A stretch of DNA of 16,881 nucleotides from GCA-002282575 sp964646525 (GCA_964646525.1 CAZYER010000032.1:1-16881), one strand, 5' to 3'. Positions 6,398-14,654 are shown, counted from the first letter of the stretch. The notes: generated by a model not told the origin, from the sequence alone. Made by a program: numbers and translations.

Positions 6398-6406
6398 TGG
6401 CATAAT
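6398..6406 (+). promoter_or_regulatory. Possible extended -10 promoter of mrcA
   Basis: TGGCATAAT fits the extended -10 form TGn followed by a hexamer matching TATAAT at five of six positions. It lies 29 bases before the mrcA ATG and just after the terminator, where a new promoter is needed. The -35 is unclear. Confidence 0.45.
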
Positions 6407-6435
6407 ATAGCCATTAAACAGTCAACGAGATCACC

Positions 6436-8928
6436 ATGGAACGTGTGCTACCACCCAACAACAGCAAAAAACCGCGTAACACCGCCGTTAAAAAAGAACA
6501 TAGACTATTCGATGATGAATTCCCGATTGCACACAGTGCTTCATTAAACGTCGATGACGAAACAACACATCAACGTCCTACACCAGCAAAGCCCGTAAAA
6601 AAAACCCTATCACGTTGGTTAAAGACGTTGATCGTGCTGATGCTATTGGCTCTATTCGCCTTCACCTCGTTTATAGGTTTTGCCGCTTACACTTATTGGA
6701 CCAGTGTTTACCCGACCCTGCCTAACGTTGCGGAACTTAAAAATATTCAAATGCAAGTTCCCTTACGCGTTTACACCAACGATATGAAGTTGATTGCGGA
6801 ATATGGTGAAAAAAAACGTATCCCGCTCAGCTATGAACAATTCCCACCCCAAATGGTACAAGCTATTCTGGCCTCGGAAGATGACCGCTTTTTTGAACAT
6901 CCCGGTGTCGATTATCAAGGCCTTCTTAGGGCCGCATTAGAATTAGCTAAAACAGGAAGTAAAAGCCAAGGCGGTTCTACTATTACTATGCAGGTAGCAC
7001 GCAACTTCTTTTTGACGCCTGAAAAATCGTTTATGCGTAAGATCAATGAAATTGTTCTATCGTTAAATATTGAAAGCGAGCTCAGCAAAGAAGAAATTCT
7101 GGCTTTATACATGAATAAAATCTTCTTAGGGCAACGTTCTTATGGATTTGCTGCCGCGGCACAAACCTATTTTGGTCGCCCGATAGATCAGCTGACCGTC
7201 GATGAATATGCCTTATTAGCGGGTCTGCCAAAAGCCCCTTCAACACTCAATCCCGTTGCCAATGCCGAAGCCGCTAAAAACCGTCGCGATTATGTACTGC
7301 GTCGCATGACAGAGCTGGGCTATATCACCGAAGCGCAACGCACCGAAGCACAAGCTAAACCCGTTGAATCAAAGCTATATACTGCACAAGTTGAAGTGCA
7401 CGCAGAACACTTAGCTGAAATGGTGCGTTTATGGGCGGTAGAACGCTATGGCGAAGGCGTCTTAGAGCAAGGGCTTAAAATCATCACCACTGTCAACTCT
7501 GAATTAGAAAAACAAGCCCAAGCAGCCGTTAATACAGGTGTACTAGCCTACGAACGTCGTCATGGTTATCGTGGTCCTGTTGCTAGCTTCGATGCTAGCC
7601 AACAAGCCCAATGGCCTCTTTCAGCGAAAGAACTGATAGAACCCGATGTCATTAAACTTGCCTTAGTTACCGACTGGAATGATAAAACCAAGATTGCTCA
7701 AGTTAAATTAAAAGACGGTACCTCCATCAATTTGGACGCTAAAGCCAGCGAATGGGCGCGCAACTTCAAAGCCCCTAATCGTAAAAGTTATCTGCAAGCG
7801 GGTGATGTGATCTATGTTGAACCGCTATCGGATAAGAGTTACCGACTGGCGCAAGCGCCTCGCATTCAAGCAGCTATCGTCAGTATTGATAGTAAAACTG
7901 GTGCCTTATTAGCCATTTCAGGTGGCTTTGATGAAGCGCGCAATCATTTTAATCGAGCCACTCAAGCCAGACGTCAGCCTGGCTCTAGCTTTAAGCCTTT
8001 CCTTTATGCGGCGGCAATTGATAAAGGCTATACCCCTGCAACCATCATTAACGATGCGCCCATCAGTCAATATGACGAATATAGTGAAGACTACTGGCGT
8101 CCAGAAAACTACACCAAGAAATTTGGCGGGCCGACGCGCATGCGTGTTGCCTTAGTGCATTCGCTTAACCTTGTTTCCATTCGTATTATGCAAGACATTG
8201 GCGTTGACTACTTTATGGATTTTGCACAGCGTATTGGCATGGATACTAAAGAAATGTCCACCATTCGCAATCTCTCTATTGCCTTAGGTACGAGTAGCAC
8301 CAGTGTCTTAGAAAACACGGGACACTATGCCATGTTTGCTAATGGCGGTTATCAAATTAAACCCTACTTTGTGCAACAAGTATTAGATGCTAAAGATCAA
8401 CCCATCTTCAACGCCGAACCCCCTAAGTTTTGTGAAATTGATTGTCCAGAAGGAACGGCAGCGCGCGTAATTTCACCCGAAACACAATTCCTCACCACCA
8501 GTATGATGCAAGATGTGGTTCGCATGGGAACAGCTCATGGAGCCATGGTACTGAAACGCAACGATTTAGCGGGTAAAACAGGCACGACTAATGACATTAA
8601 AGACACTTGGTTCGTTGGCTTTAATCCCGATGTGGTAACTGGTGTTTGGATGGGCTTTGATCAACCCGTCAGCATGGGCAAGCAAGAATCAGGCGGTTCA
8701 TCTGCCTTACCGATTTGGATTGATTTCATGCGCCTTGCACTGAAAGATAAACCCGATGTTGGCTACGCCAAACCGGACAGTATCGTCGTTCGACGTATTG
8801 ATAGCAATACCGGCGAACTCTTACCAGATGGGCAATCTGGTGGTATCAACGAATTTTTCGACCAAAACAACCTGCCAGTCATATCTCAGCCAGATCCTTT
8901 GCGCGAACTGCAACATGAACTATTCTGA
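6436..8928 (+). CDS. mrcA: Penicillin-binding protein 1A (bifunctional class A PBP)
   Basis: PBP1A polymerises glycan strands from lipid II and cross-links the stem peptides in the periplasm. The 830-residue protein has a basic cytoplasmic tail of about 60 residues, a membrane anchor at about 62-88, a GT51 glycosyltransferase domain with EDDRFFEHPGVD (catalytic Glu148) and GGSTITMQ at 179-186, then a transpeptidase domain with SxxK at Ser517-Lys520, SLN at 576-578 and KTG at 714-716. All catalytic residues are present. GAG about eight bases before ATG is a modest ribosome binding site. A kinase-like gene begins inside the last 14 bases of mrcA and is presumably co-transcribed. Confidence 0.96.
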   Translation: MERVLPPNNSKKPRNTAVKKEHRLFDDEFPIAHSASLNVDDETTHQRPTPAKPVKKTLSRWLKTLIVLMLLALFAFTSFIGFAAYTYWTSVYPTLPNVAELKNIQMQVPLRVYTNDMKLIAEYGEKKRIPLSYEQFPPQMVQAILASEDDRFFEHPGVDYQGLLRAALELAKTGSKSQGGSTITMQVARNFFLTPEKSFMRKINEIVLSLNIESELSKEEILALYMNKIFLGQRSYGFAAAAQTYFGRPIDQLTVDEYALLAGLPKAPSTLNPVANAEAAKNRRDYVLRRMTELGYITEAQRTEAQAKPVESKLYTAQVEVHAEHLAEMVRLWAVERYGEGVLEQGLKIITTVNSELEKQAQAAVNTGVLAYERRHGYRGPVASFDASQQAQWPLSAKELIEPDVIKLALVTDWNDKTKIAQVKLKDGTSINLDAKASEWARNFKAPNRKSYLQAGDVIYVEPLSDKSYRLAQAPRIQAAIVSIDSKTGALLAISGGFDEARNHFNRATQARRQPGSSFKPFLYAAAIDKGYTPATIINDAPISQYDEYSEDYWRPENYTKKFGGPTRMRVALVHSLNLVSIRIMQDIGVDYFMDFAQRIGMDTKEMSTIRNLSIALGTSSTSVLENTGHYAMFANGGYQIKPYFVQQVLDAKDQPIFNAEPPKFCEIDCPEGTAARVISPETQFLTTSMMQDVVRMGTAHGAMVLKRNDLAGKTGTTNDIKDTWFVGFNPDVVTGVWMGFDQPVSMGKQESGGSSALPIWIDFMRLALKDKPDVGYAKPDSIVVRRIDSNTGELLPDGQSGGINEFFDQNNLPVISQPDPLRELQHELF

Positions 8929-9805
8929 GTGGCACCAAATTGCGCAACACGCTGGGCTAAGCGAGATCACTGCTGCGATCCCCTTATCAACTTCTGCCAT
9001 CAGTCAGAGCTGGCAACTGACGACCAGCGGCGGTCAGCATTATTGGGCAAGAACTTGCCTAGCACGTCATCAAGCAGTGATTGAATGCGAGCTGGAAAAT
9101 ATCGAAGCATTGCAGCAAACAGGTATCAGAACGCAAACGCAAGCCTTGCAGGGCAAAACGTCAAAAACAGCTTGGCTGATTAGTGACTGGGAAGAGTTAT
9201 ATCAAACTATGGCTGAGCCGCAACAGGCGCTCACTGAGTTGCATCGTCTGCACTGTCAACAATCGCCGCGCGATGCCTACGGCTGGGCTCATGCCAACGA
9301 TATGAATGGACTGCTACAGTCGAATCAGTGGTTAACGGATTGGACCAGTTTTTATCGCAGCCAAAGGCTATTACCTCAATTACGTAAAGCGAAAGAAAAC
9401 GGCTTGGCGCAGCGTTTCATCGACACAATGGAAGGGTTGCTTAGTCATCACTATGAATCCTGCTTTGAGCAACATCATCCCAAGCCGAGCTTATTGCATG
9501 GTAATCTTTACCAAGCCCCCGTGCGTATCCATCGTGATGGAGGTCTCTTTTTTTATCACCCCGCTTGTTATTATGGCGATGCCGAAGTTGATTTAGCGGC
9601 TTTGTTACTGGCACACAACCGTCATACTCTGACAGAGACTGGTATTTGGAATCATCCAGTCGATTTGTCTAGCAAAACTCAATCCCGATTACCCTGGTAT
9701 CAGCTTTACTATGCCTTGGTTGAATTTAACCTAATGACGCAACACGATACACGTTTAATTGCGATCTTACTGCAACAAATCCAGAATCTGGTTGGTAAGC
9801 GCTGA
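8915..9805 (+). CDS. Fructosamine-kinase-family protein, probable pseudokinase
   Basis: The 296-residue product has the length and landmarks of fructosamine-3-kinase/YniA proteins: YGWAHANDMNGLLQSNQW near 122-139, DWTSFYRSQRLLPQLRKA near 142-159, and PACYYGDAEVDLAALLL near 216-232. The catalytic positions are changed. The family's HGDLW reads HGNLY with Asn197 for the catalytic aspartate; the following metal-binding asparagine of WSGN is Pro202; the aspartate of FDPA is His215; the ATP-contacting lysine of the YFVKV strand is Arg46. Glu59 in the partner helix remains. Loss of all these argues against phosphotransfer. The start chosen is the ATG overlapping mrcA by 14 bases; the frame is open further upstream but that sequence is mrcA coding. 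No strong ribosome binding site is seen, consistent with coupling to mrcA. Confidence 0.85.
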   Translation: MNYSEWHQIAQHAGLSEITAAIPLSTSAISQSWQLTTSGGQHYWARTCLARHQAVIECELENIEALQQTGIRTQTQALQGKTSKTAWLISDWEELYQTMAEPQQALTELHRLHCQQSPRDAYGWAHANDMNGLLQSNQWLTDWTSFYRSQRLLPQLRKAKENGLAQRFIDTMEGLLSHHYESCFEQHHPKPSLLHGNLYQAPVRIHRDGGLFFYHPACYYGDAEVDLAALLLAHNRHTLTETGIWNHPVDLSSKTQSRLPWYQLYYALVEFNLMTQHDTRLIAILLQQIQNLVGKR

Positions 9806-9816
9806 ATCATGAATGG

Positions 9817-10614
9817 CTAAGCAATGGCCAAGAAATCTTTTACATCCAATACGAGATAGGCTTCAACCGCCTCTTTACCAACGGCAATGCCACGGTACAC
9901 ATGCAATCCATGAATGCGACTAGCGTAGTCAATGTGTTTAATTTGCGATTTAAAACAGGCGATCATGTCTTGCTTTTGTTGCCAAAGCTCAGGCGTCAAT
10001 TCCACATAAGCATTCCATACAGGTAAGGTTCCCCAAATTTCATAAAAAGCTATTTTTAGGTTAGGCTGATAGCCTCTCTCACGCAACAAGGCTTGTAGCT
10101 GTGTTGTCACCGCTTTGTGATCTGGGTGTTGATCGAGAAAATTAGGCAGAAAAATCCAATCCACCGAACTGAGGTCTAGCTGCGCAAAGCGTTGCTGATC
10201 CTGACCTAAAGCTTGATCTTCAACCCCTAAGAAACTCACTTGCTTCACGCCTGCCAACTGCATGGCGGCACGCAACTCTTGCTCACGCGTCTCAATTAGC
10301 AGGGCTCTAGATAAATTCGGATCCCCTTTGGCACCATTCGTTAGACAAACTACCGATAACTGCTCAGCGAATTGAGCCAGTAATCCACCACAACCAATAC
10401 TTTCATCATCCGAATGAGGGGCAAGCACCACGAGCTTATCGGTTAACTTAGGCGAGAGCGGCTTGGCTGAAAGACTTTCATTCAAGGATAACACTTGGGG
10501 TGAGGCTAACAAACGAAATAATAACCGCCGAGCCAGTACATCCGCAACCAAACGACTACGTTTCCAAAGCGTTAACGCTCGACCTGTTAAATAACGCAAA
10601 TTTGCCATGGTCAT
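9817..10614 (-). CDS. PIG-L/LmbE family deacetylase
   Basis: PIG-L enzymes are zinc-dependent hydrolases that remove acetyl groups from N-acetylglucosamine-type substrates. In this 265-residue protein the zinc motif is APHSDDE (His67, Asp69, Asp70) followed by IGCGG, and the second motif is HPDH at 163-166, so the metal site looks intact. The first 55 residues are basic and partly amphipathic, with no clear signal peptide, so the protein is probably cytoplasmic or peripherally attached. Its ATG overlaps the coaD stop as ATGA (10611-10614). It ends the minus-strand M16-rsmD-coaD operon and stops 11 bases from the converging kinase-like gene. The substrate cannot be inferred. Confidence 0.87.
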   Translation of the reverse strand: MTMANLRYLTGRALTLWKRSRLVADVLARRLLFRLLASPQVLSLNESLSAKPLSPKLTDKLVVLAPHSDDESIGCGGLLAQFAEQLSVVCLTNGAKGDPNLSRALLIETREQELRAAMQLAGVKQVSFLGVEDQALGQDQQRFAQLDLSSVDWIFLPNFLDQHPDHKAVTTQLQALLRERGYQPNLKIAFYEIWGTLPVWNAYVELTPELWQQKQDMIACFKSQIKHIDYASRIHGLHVYRGIAVGKEAVEAYLVLDVKDFLAIA

Positions 10615-11108
10615 GCTCCCTGCTCACTAAATTTAACCGCTAAAGCCGTGGCCACTTCTGGCGGTACAAACTCGGCAACAGGCCCCGACAAACGCGCAAT
10701 TTCACGCACTAGGCTCGATGAAATAAAGGCATAATGCTCGGCGGGGGTCAAAAAGACGGTTTCAACGCGCGCGTCCAAACGCCGGTTCATACTGGCTAAC
10801 TGAAATTCATACTCAAAGTCCGATACCGCACGCAACCCACGCAAAATGACCTGAGCGCCCACTTCGTGAACTAAATCTACCAGCAGTCCAGAAAAAGCAA
10901 CAATACGTACATTAGGCAAATGCGCTAGCGCCATTACAGCTAACTCGCGACGTTGCTGTAACGAAAACAATGGGTGCTTACCCGGATTTTCAGCAATAGC
11001 GACCAACACATGGTCAAATAGCTTAGCGCCACGCTCAATAATATCAATATGCCCATTGGTAATGGGATCAAAAGTTCCCGGATAAACAGCTGTTGTGACT
11101 TTACTCAA
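10611..11108 (-). CDS. coaD: Phosphopantetheine adenylyltransferase (TTG start)
   Basis: CoaD transfers adenylate from ATP to 4'-phosphopantetheine in coenzyme A synthesis. AVYPGTFDPITNGHIDII carries the nucleotidyltransferase TxGH motif, and YAFISSSLVREIARL is the conserved C-terminal ATP-binding motif. The open frame extends 42 codons further upstream, but those codons are repeat copy B and include no CoaD-like sequence. TTG at 11108-11106 gives MSKVTTAVYPGTF and a normal 165-residue protein, and AGAGGT lies four bases before it. A start elsewhere in the repeat would add a tail unlike any CoaD. The gene sits between rsmD and the PIG-L gene, with the PIG-L start overlapping its stop. Confidence 0.93.
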   Translation of the reverse strand: MSKVTTAVYPGTFDPITNGHIDIIERGAKLFDHVLVAIAENPGKHPLFSLQQRRELAVMALAHLPNVRIVAFSGLLVDLVHEVGAQVILRGLRAVSDFEYEFQLASMNRRLDARVETVFLTPAEHYAFISSSLVREIARLSGPVAEFVPPEVATALAVKFSEQGA

Positions 11109-11112
11109 GATG

Positions 11113-11118
11113 ACCTCT
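11113..11118 (-). promoter_or_regulatory. coaD ribosome binding site formed by the edge of repeat B
   Basis: Read on the minus strand this is AGAGGT, four bases before the TTG start. The same six bases are the first six of repeat copy B (ACCTCT on the plus strand), so the repeat supplies the translation signal of an essential gene. Confidence 0.6.
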
Positions 11119-11254
11119 AAAAACCTAATGGGAAGGGGGACTGGGGGAAGGGATGCAGGAAAATAGCATTTAACCCTTTTATATAATCCCTTCCACCAGA
11201 GGTAAAATAAAACTGGAAGCCCTAAAAAATCCACGAAGTGGGGGCTTTAGGGCT
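11113..11254 (+). repeat. Structured dispersed repeat, copy B
   Basis: Copy B opens with the same 14 bases as copy A (ACCTCTAAAAACCT). Its core hairpin pairs 11141-11154 with 11186-11199, 13 of 14 positions, with the same single mismatch as copy A. Its terminal hairpin pairs AGCCCTAAA (11218-11226) with TTTAGGGCT (11246-11254) perfectly and has an inner CCAC-GAA-GTGG hairpin. The terminal stem sequence differs from copy A on both arms, so pairing is kept by matched changes. It fills the rsmD-coaD gap in antisense orientation to the operon. Confidence 0.85.
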
Positions 11255-11869
11255 GTACTCACATTCACACTCAGACTTTAATCGCCACAAGCCAAAACTC
11301 ACCGCTCCGGTCGTTTGTTGACGATAAGATTCAAAATGGGGCAAGGATAACACACGTTCCTTTGGTTGTTCGAGATACAACCAACCATTGGCTTTCAAAA
11401 AACCACCAGAAACCAGTAGCGCGATTAAGTTATCCACTCGTTCATCTTTGAACGGCGGATCACAAAAAACCCCATCAAAAGGTTCATACTGTCCTTGCAC
11501 CTCTTTTAACCAGCCAAAGGTATCGCCCTGAATAATCTGTGCGCCTTTGGCGTTAAGTGAGCTTTTATTCTGTTGCAATTGACGCACCGCTGCTGGATGG
11601 CGTTCTAGCATCACCACTTCATTGGCTTGGCGAGATAAGGCTTCAAACGCCAAAGCGCCAGAACCAGAAAACAAGTCTAGCCAACGCGCCCCTTCCCACT
11701 CAAACTGCAACCAGTTAAACAAGGTCTCACGCACACGATCGCCTGTTGGTCGCAAATCCTCGGCGCCGATAACAGGCAGGACTCTGCCACGCCATTGCCC
11801 AGCAATTAAACGTACTTTACCAGCGCTTTTAGCTGCTGAAGGTTTAATTTTTTCGACTCGACTCTTCAT
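11222..11869 (-). CDS. rsmD: 16S rRNA (guanine-966 N2)-methyltransferase RsmD
   Basis: RsmD methylates G966 of 16S rRNA during 30S assembly. The protein has RLIAGQWRGRVLPV near the start, GDRVRETLFNWL, the SAM-binding WLDLFSGSGALAFEALSR and the catalytic DPPF. The 215 residues are slightly longer than usual because the last 11 or so (SPKAPTSWIF and neighbours) are encoded by the terminal hairpin of repeat copy B, which also provides the TAG stop. The conserved fold ends around VSFGLWRLKSE. The ATG overlaps the stop of the upstream M16 gene as TAATG. The gene is third in the minus-strand operon, an arrangement with M16 genes known from other gammaproteobacteria. Confidence 0.94.
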   Translation of the reverse strand: MKSRVEKIKPSAAKSAGKVRLIAGQWRGRVLPVIGAEDLRPTGDRVRETLFNWLQFEWEGARWLDLFSGSGALAFEALSRQANEVVMLERHPAAVRQLQQNKSSLNAKGAQIIQGDTFGWLKEVQGQYEPFDGVFCDPPFKDERVDNLIALLVSGGFLKANGWLYLEQPKERVLSLPHFESYRQQTTGAVSFGLWRLKSECECEYSPKAPTSWIF

Positions 11870-13302
11870 TATTGATGCATCATTTTAGGTGTTACCGGCA
11901 ATACCTTAGCGCCAGCTTGAGTGTCTGCAGGTTTACCCAATAAAACGCCCGTCCATTGCTCTGGCTTTAAATGACGGCGAACCACCGCTAACAATTGCTG
12001 TCGATCCAGTGCTGCGACTTGTTTGGGAAAATCTTCCATCCAAGTGAGCGGTAACTGGTAAAAGCCCATCATCGCTAAGTAACCGACTATGTCTTTATTA
12101 CTGTCTGTTTCTAAAGCAAAACTACCAATGATGTTATCTTTGTGCTCCTGCAATTCAGATTCAGGAATGTCCGCCAACAATCCAGCCAGCGTATCTTTAA
12201 CCACAGTCAAGGCCTCGGGTGCGTTATTCGTCGCTGTTTGCAGCGATAACATCCAAGGACCTTGTTGACGCATCGGGATAAGCGCAGAAGAGACGCCATA
12301 AACCAAGCCGCGTTTCTCTCTCACCTCTTCCATTAAACGTGAAGCAAAACCAGAACCGCCCAAAATATGGTTAGCGACATACAGTGGAATATAATCCGCA
12401 TCTAAACGATGTACGCCCAATTGACCCATCAAAATTTGAGTTTGACTGGCAGGGTAATCAATTTGTTTCATGCCTGCAATGGGTGCAGTTACGGCTGCTA
12501 CCGCTTGCACCCTTTGCCCCTGTGGTAAACTGTCCACCAATTGAATGGCCATCGCTTGCGCCTTAGCCTTATCGACCTGACCAACAATCGCCACTACGGC
12601 ATTGGTTGCCGTGTAATAACGACGATAAAACTGTTTCAAGTCTGCACTGGTGATGGTTTTCACGGAATCTAGCGTTCCTTCACTGGCATAAGCATAAGGA
12701 TGTTGACCGTAAAGCTGTTGCCAAAATGCATCTCTTGCCAGAGCAGAAGCCGACTGTTGTTTAGCCTGTAACCGCGTCAGCAGTTGTGCTTTTTCACGCT
12801 TTAACACCGCTTCGCTAAATAACGGCTTACTAATAGCTGACGCCGACAAAGCCAGGGCAGGCTCAAGCACATCCGCTCGCGTTAGACTGCGTATATTAAT
12901 AATAGCCATGTCTTTTAAGGCTTGCGTAGAAAACTGCAACCCTAAGCCTTCACTCTCTTCAGCAAATCGCTCTTCATCACGTTGTGCATCTCCTTGACCA
13001 ATTAACTGATTGGTTAGGTAAGCAACCCCTTTTTTGTCTGTATCTCTTGCTGATCCAGCATCAAATACTACTCTGACATCTACCATTGGCAATTCTGGCG
13101 CATAGGCATAAAGTACTTTGGCACCTTTGGGCGTTTGCCAAGTTTCAATTTGTAACGCAGCGAAAGTAGGCAGTGCGACTAACCAACCAACAACAACTAA
13201 GGAAGGTACGATTAATGCGCTTCGTTTCTTATTCATACTTCCCCCGCACCCCAAACCTTTTTGTACTTTACGGAGCATCCCTAACACAGTTATCTTTTTC
13301 AT
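11869..13302 (-). CDS. M16 family peptidase-like protein, non-catalytic R/Y subunit
   Basis: The product has two M16 (pitrilysin/MPP-like) domains after a hydrophobic export signal ending near LPTFAALQ. Where catalytic M16 proteins have HxxEH, this one reads YLTNQ (GVAYLTNQLIG), so it cannot bind zinc there. The C-terminal domain keeps GGSGFASRLMEEVREKRGLVYGVSSAL, the Arg/Tyr substrate-binding element. It therefore probably pairs with the upstream gene, which supplies the zinc site. Two starts are possible. ATG at 13302 has a near-perfect AGGAGGT eight bases upstream, giving 477 residues. ATG at 13236 gives MNKKRSALIVPSLVVVGWL, a cleaner signal peptide, and 455 residues. The codons between come largely from repeat fragment D. 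I keep the outer start for its ribosome binding site. Confidence 0.9.
   Translation of the reverse strand: MKKITVLGMLRKVQKGLGCGGSMNKKRSALIVPSLVVVGWLVALPTFAALQIETWQTPKGAKVLYAYAPELPMVDVRVVFDAGSARDTDKKGVAYLTNQLIGQGDAQRDEERFAEESEGLGLQFSTQALKDMAIINIRSLTRADVLEPALALSASAISKPLFSEAVLKREKAQLLTRLQAKQQSASALARDAFWQQLYGQHPYAYASEGTLDSVKTITSADLKQFYRRYYTATNAVVAIVGQVDKAKAQAMAIQLVDSLPQGQRVQAVAAVTAPIAGMKQIDYPASQTQILMGQLGVHRLDADYIPLYVANHILGGSGFASRLMEEVREKRGLVYGVSSALIPMRQQGPWMLSLQTATNNAPEALTVVKDTLAGLLADIPESELQEHKDNIIGSFALETDSNKDIVGYLAMMGFYQLPLTWMEDFPKQVAALDRQQLLAVVRRHLKPEQWTGVLLGKPADTQAGAKVLPVTPKMMHQ
13238..13271 (-). repeat. Decayed fragment D of the structured repeat, inside coding sequence
   Basis: On the minus strand the fragment resembles the 5' half of copy C: GTAAAG, TACAAAAAGG, TTTGGGGTGC and GGGGGAAG align with GTGAAAA, TACAAAAGGG, TTGGGGGCTT and GGGGGAAG at roughly three quarters of positions. 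The second half of the core hairpin is absent. It is read in frame as part of the leader of the second M16 protein (residues about 11-22). Confidence 0.5.
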
Positions 13303-13304
13303 GC

Positions 13305-14654
13305 TTACTTACCTCCTTTAGCCATTGTGTCCGTTGCCTTGGGCTGCAAATAAGCCACGGTCATGCGCTCAGTGACCAACCAATTTTTGGCCACTTGCTG
13401 CACCTGCTCAGGCGTCACCTGTGCTAATTGCATCAAGTAAGCATCAATTTCTGCTGTAGGTACACCTAGGGTGAAGGCTTTCCCCAATTTCATGCCTTGA
13501 AAAAATAACGAGTCTTGCTGGTAAACCTCCGCCGCTTCAACCTGAGCTAACACACGTTTTAACTCTTCTTGCGTCACACCTTTTTCTACAATACGCGCAA
13601 TCGACTGACGCAAGGCGGACTCTGCTTGCGCTAGCGTCACCCCCTCTGCCGGCACTGCAGACAAAACAAATTGAGTCGGTAAACGCGCATACAAATCGTA
13701 ACCTGCACCTGCCTGACTGAGCTGCTGACTACCTCGCACCAATTCCTTACTCAAACGACTGCTGTTACCCGCATCTAACACATGCGCCAACATTTCTAAG
13801 GCATAGGCTTGCGACTTGTCATCGCTTGTATTCCAAGAAGGCACAGCAAAACCCATCAGCAAACTGGGTACTTTGGCGCGCTCATCACTCATCACTAACC
13901 GTTTTTCACCCACAGGAGGCAAGTTTGCCACTTTTTTTGCACTGTCTAAAGATCGAGCAGGCACCTTAGACAGAGTTTCATTCAGCATCGCACGCACACT
14001 AGCGGCATCAACGTCACCGACCACGACTAGAGCGGCATTGTTGGGCGCATAATGACGGTCGTACCAAACTTGCAAATCGGCAAGCTGATAATGTTCAATA
14101 TCCTGTTGCCAACCAATCACGGGACGACGATAAGGATTGGTATCATAGGCAACTGCCTCAAATCGCTCTCGCAATCGCGATGTCGGTTGATCCTCTACCC
14201 TCATGCGTCGTTCTTCCAACACCACCTTACGCTCTTTCTGAAACTCGGCATCATCTAACTTTAGGCTCTGCATGCGCTCTGCTTCTAATTCCAGCATACG
14301 CTTAAGATGATCTTTATGAATAGTTTGAAAATAAGCAGTGTAATCTTGACTGGTAAAGGCATTTTCACTGCCGCCTAAACGGGCAATAATTTTAGACAGC
14401 TCACCCGGTTTTAGGTTTTGTGTACCCTTAAACATCATGTGTTCAAGCATGTGCGAAACACCCGTCACGCCGTCAGGCTCGTAACTCGCACCCACTTTAT
14501 ACCAAACTTGTGAAGTGACGACTGGGGCTCTCTTGTCTTCTTTCACCATGACCATTAAGCCATTATCTAACTGAAACTGGGTAAGATTGCTGGCATAAAC
14601 TGGGCTTAACCCTGCCACTAACAATAAAGAAAACACTTTTTTCATGCTTATCAC
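13305..14654 (-). CDS. M16 family zinc peptidase, catalytic subunit (GTG start)
   Basis: The protein carries VSHMLEHMMFKGT, the inverted zinc motif HxxEH at His68-His72 with catalytic Glu71, and LELEAERM near 121-128 with the third ligand, probably Glu124. Two M16 domains follow, and the second lacks a clear Arg/Tyr element, complementary to its neighbour. MKKVFSLLLVAGLSPVYA is a cleavable signal peptide, so it acts in the periplasm. The frame extends to an ATG at 14678, but AAGGAG (14661-14666) lies six bases before the GTG at 14654, which gives MISMKKVFSLLL; ATG at 14645 is the other option. The stop is two bases before the next gene's ATG. It is the first gene of the operon and divergent from ftsY. 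Confidence 0.93.
   Translation of the reverse strand: MISMKKVFSLLLVAGLSPVYASNLTQFQLDNGLMVMVKEDKRAPVVTSQVWYKVGASYEPDGVTGVSHMLEHMMFKGTQNLKPGELSKIIARLGGSENAFTSQDYTAYFQTIHKDHLKRMLELEAERMQSLKLDDAEFQKERKVVLEERRMRVEDQPTSRLRERFEAVAYDTNPYRRPVIGWQQDIEHYQLADLQVWYDRHYAPNNAALVVVGDVDAASVRAMLNETLSKVPARSLDSAKKVANLPPVGEKRLVMSDERAKVPSLLMGFAVPSWNTSDDKSQAYALEMLAHVLDAGNSSRLSKELVRGSQQLSQAGAGYDLYARLPTQFVLSAVPAEGVTLAQAESALRQSIARIVEKGVTQEELKRVLAQVEAAEVYQQDSLFFQGMKLGKAFTLGVPTAEIDAYLMQLAQVTPEQVQQVAKNWLVTERMTVAYLQPKATDTMAKGGK

Noticed and set aside
8756..8914. 53-codon upstream extension of the kinase-like gene
   Set aside because: It lies entirely within mrcA in another frame, and the resulting residues do not resemble the family.
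8929..8943. TGGCACCAAATTGCG, resembling a sigma-54 promoter
   Set aside because: It is one base too short between the GG and GC elements and lies inside the kinase-like coding sequence.
9806..9816. Terminator between the converging kinase-like and PIG-L genes
   Set aside because: Only 11 bases separate the stops, and no stable stem with a T-run is visible nearby.
11109..11234. 42-codon N-terminal extension of coaD
   Set aside because: The codons come from repeat copy B and give a tail unlike CoaD; the TTG at 11108 has a ribosome binding site and the right length.
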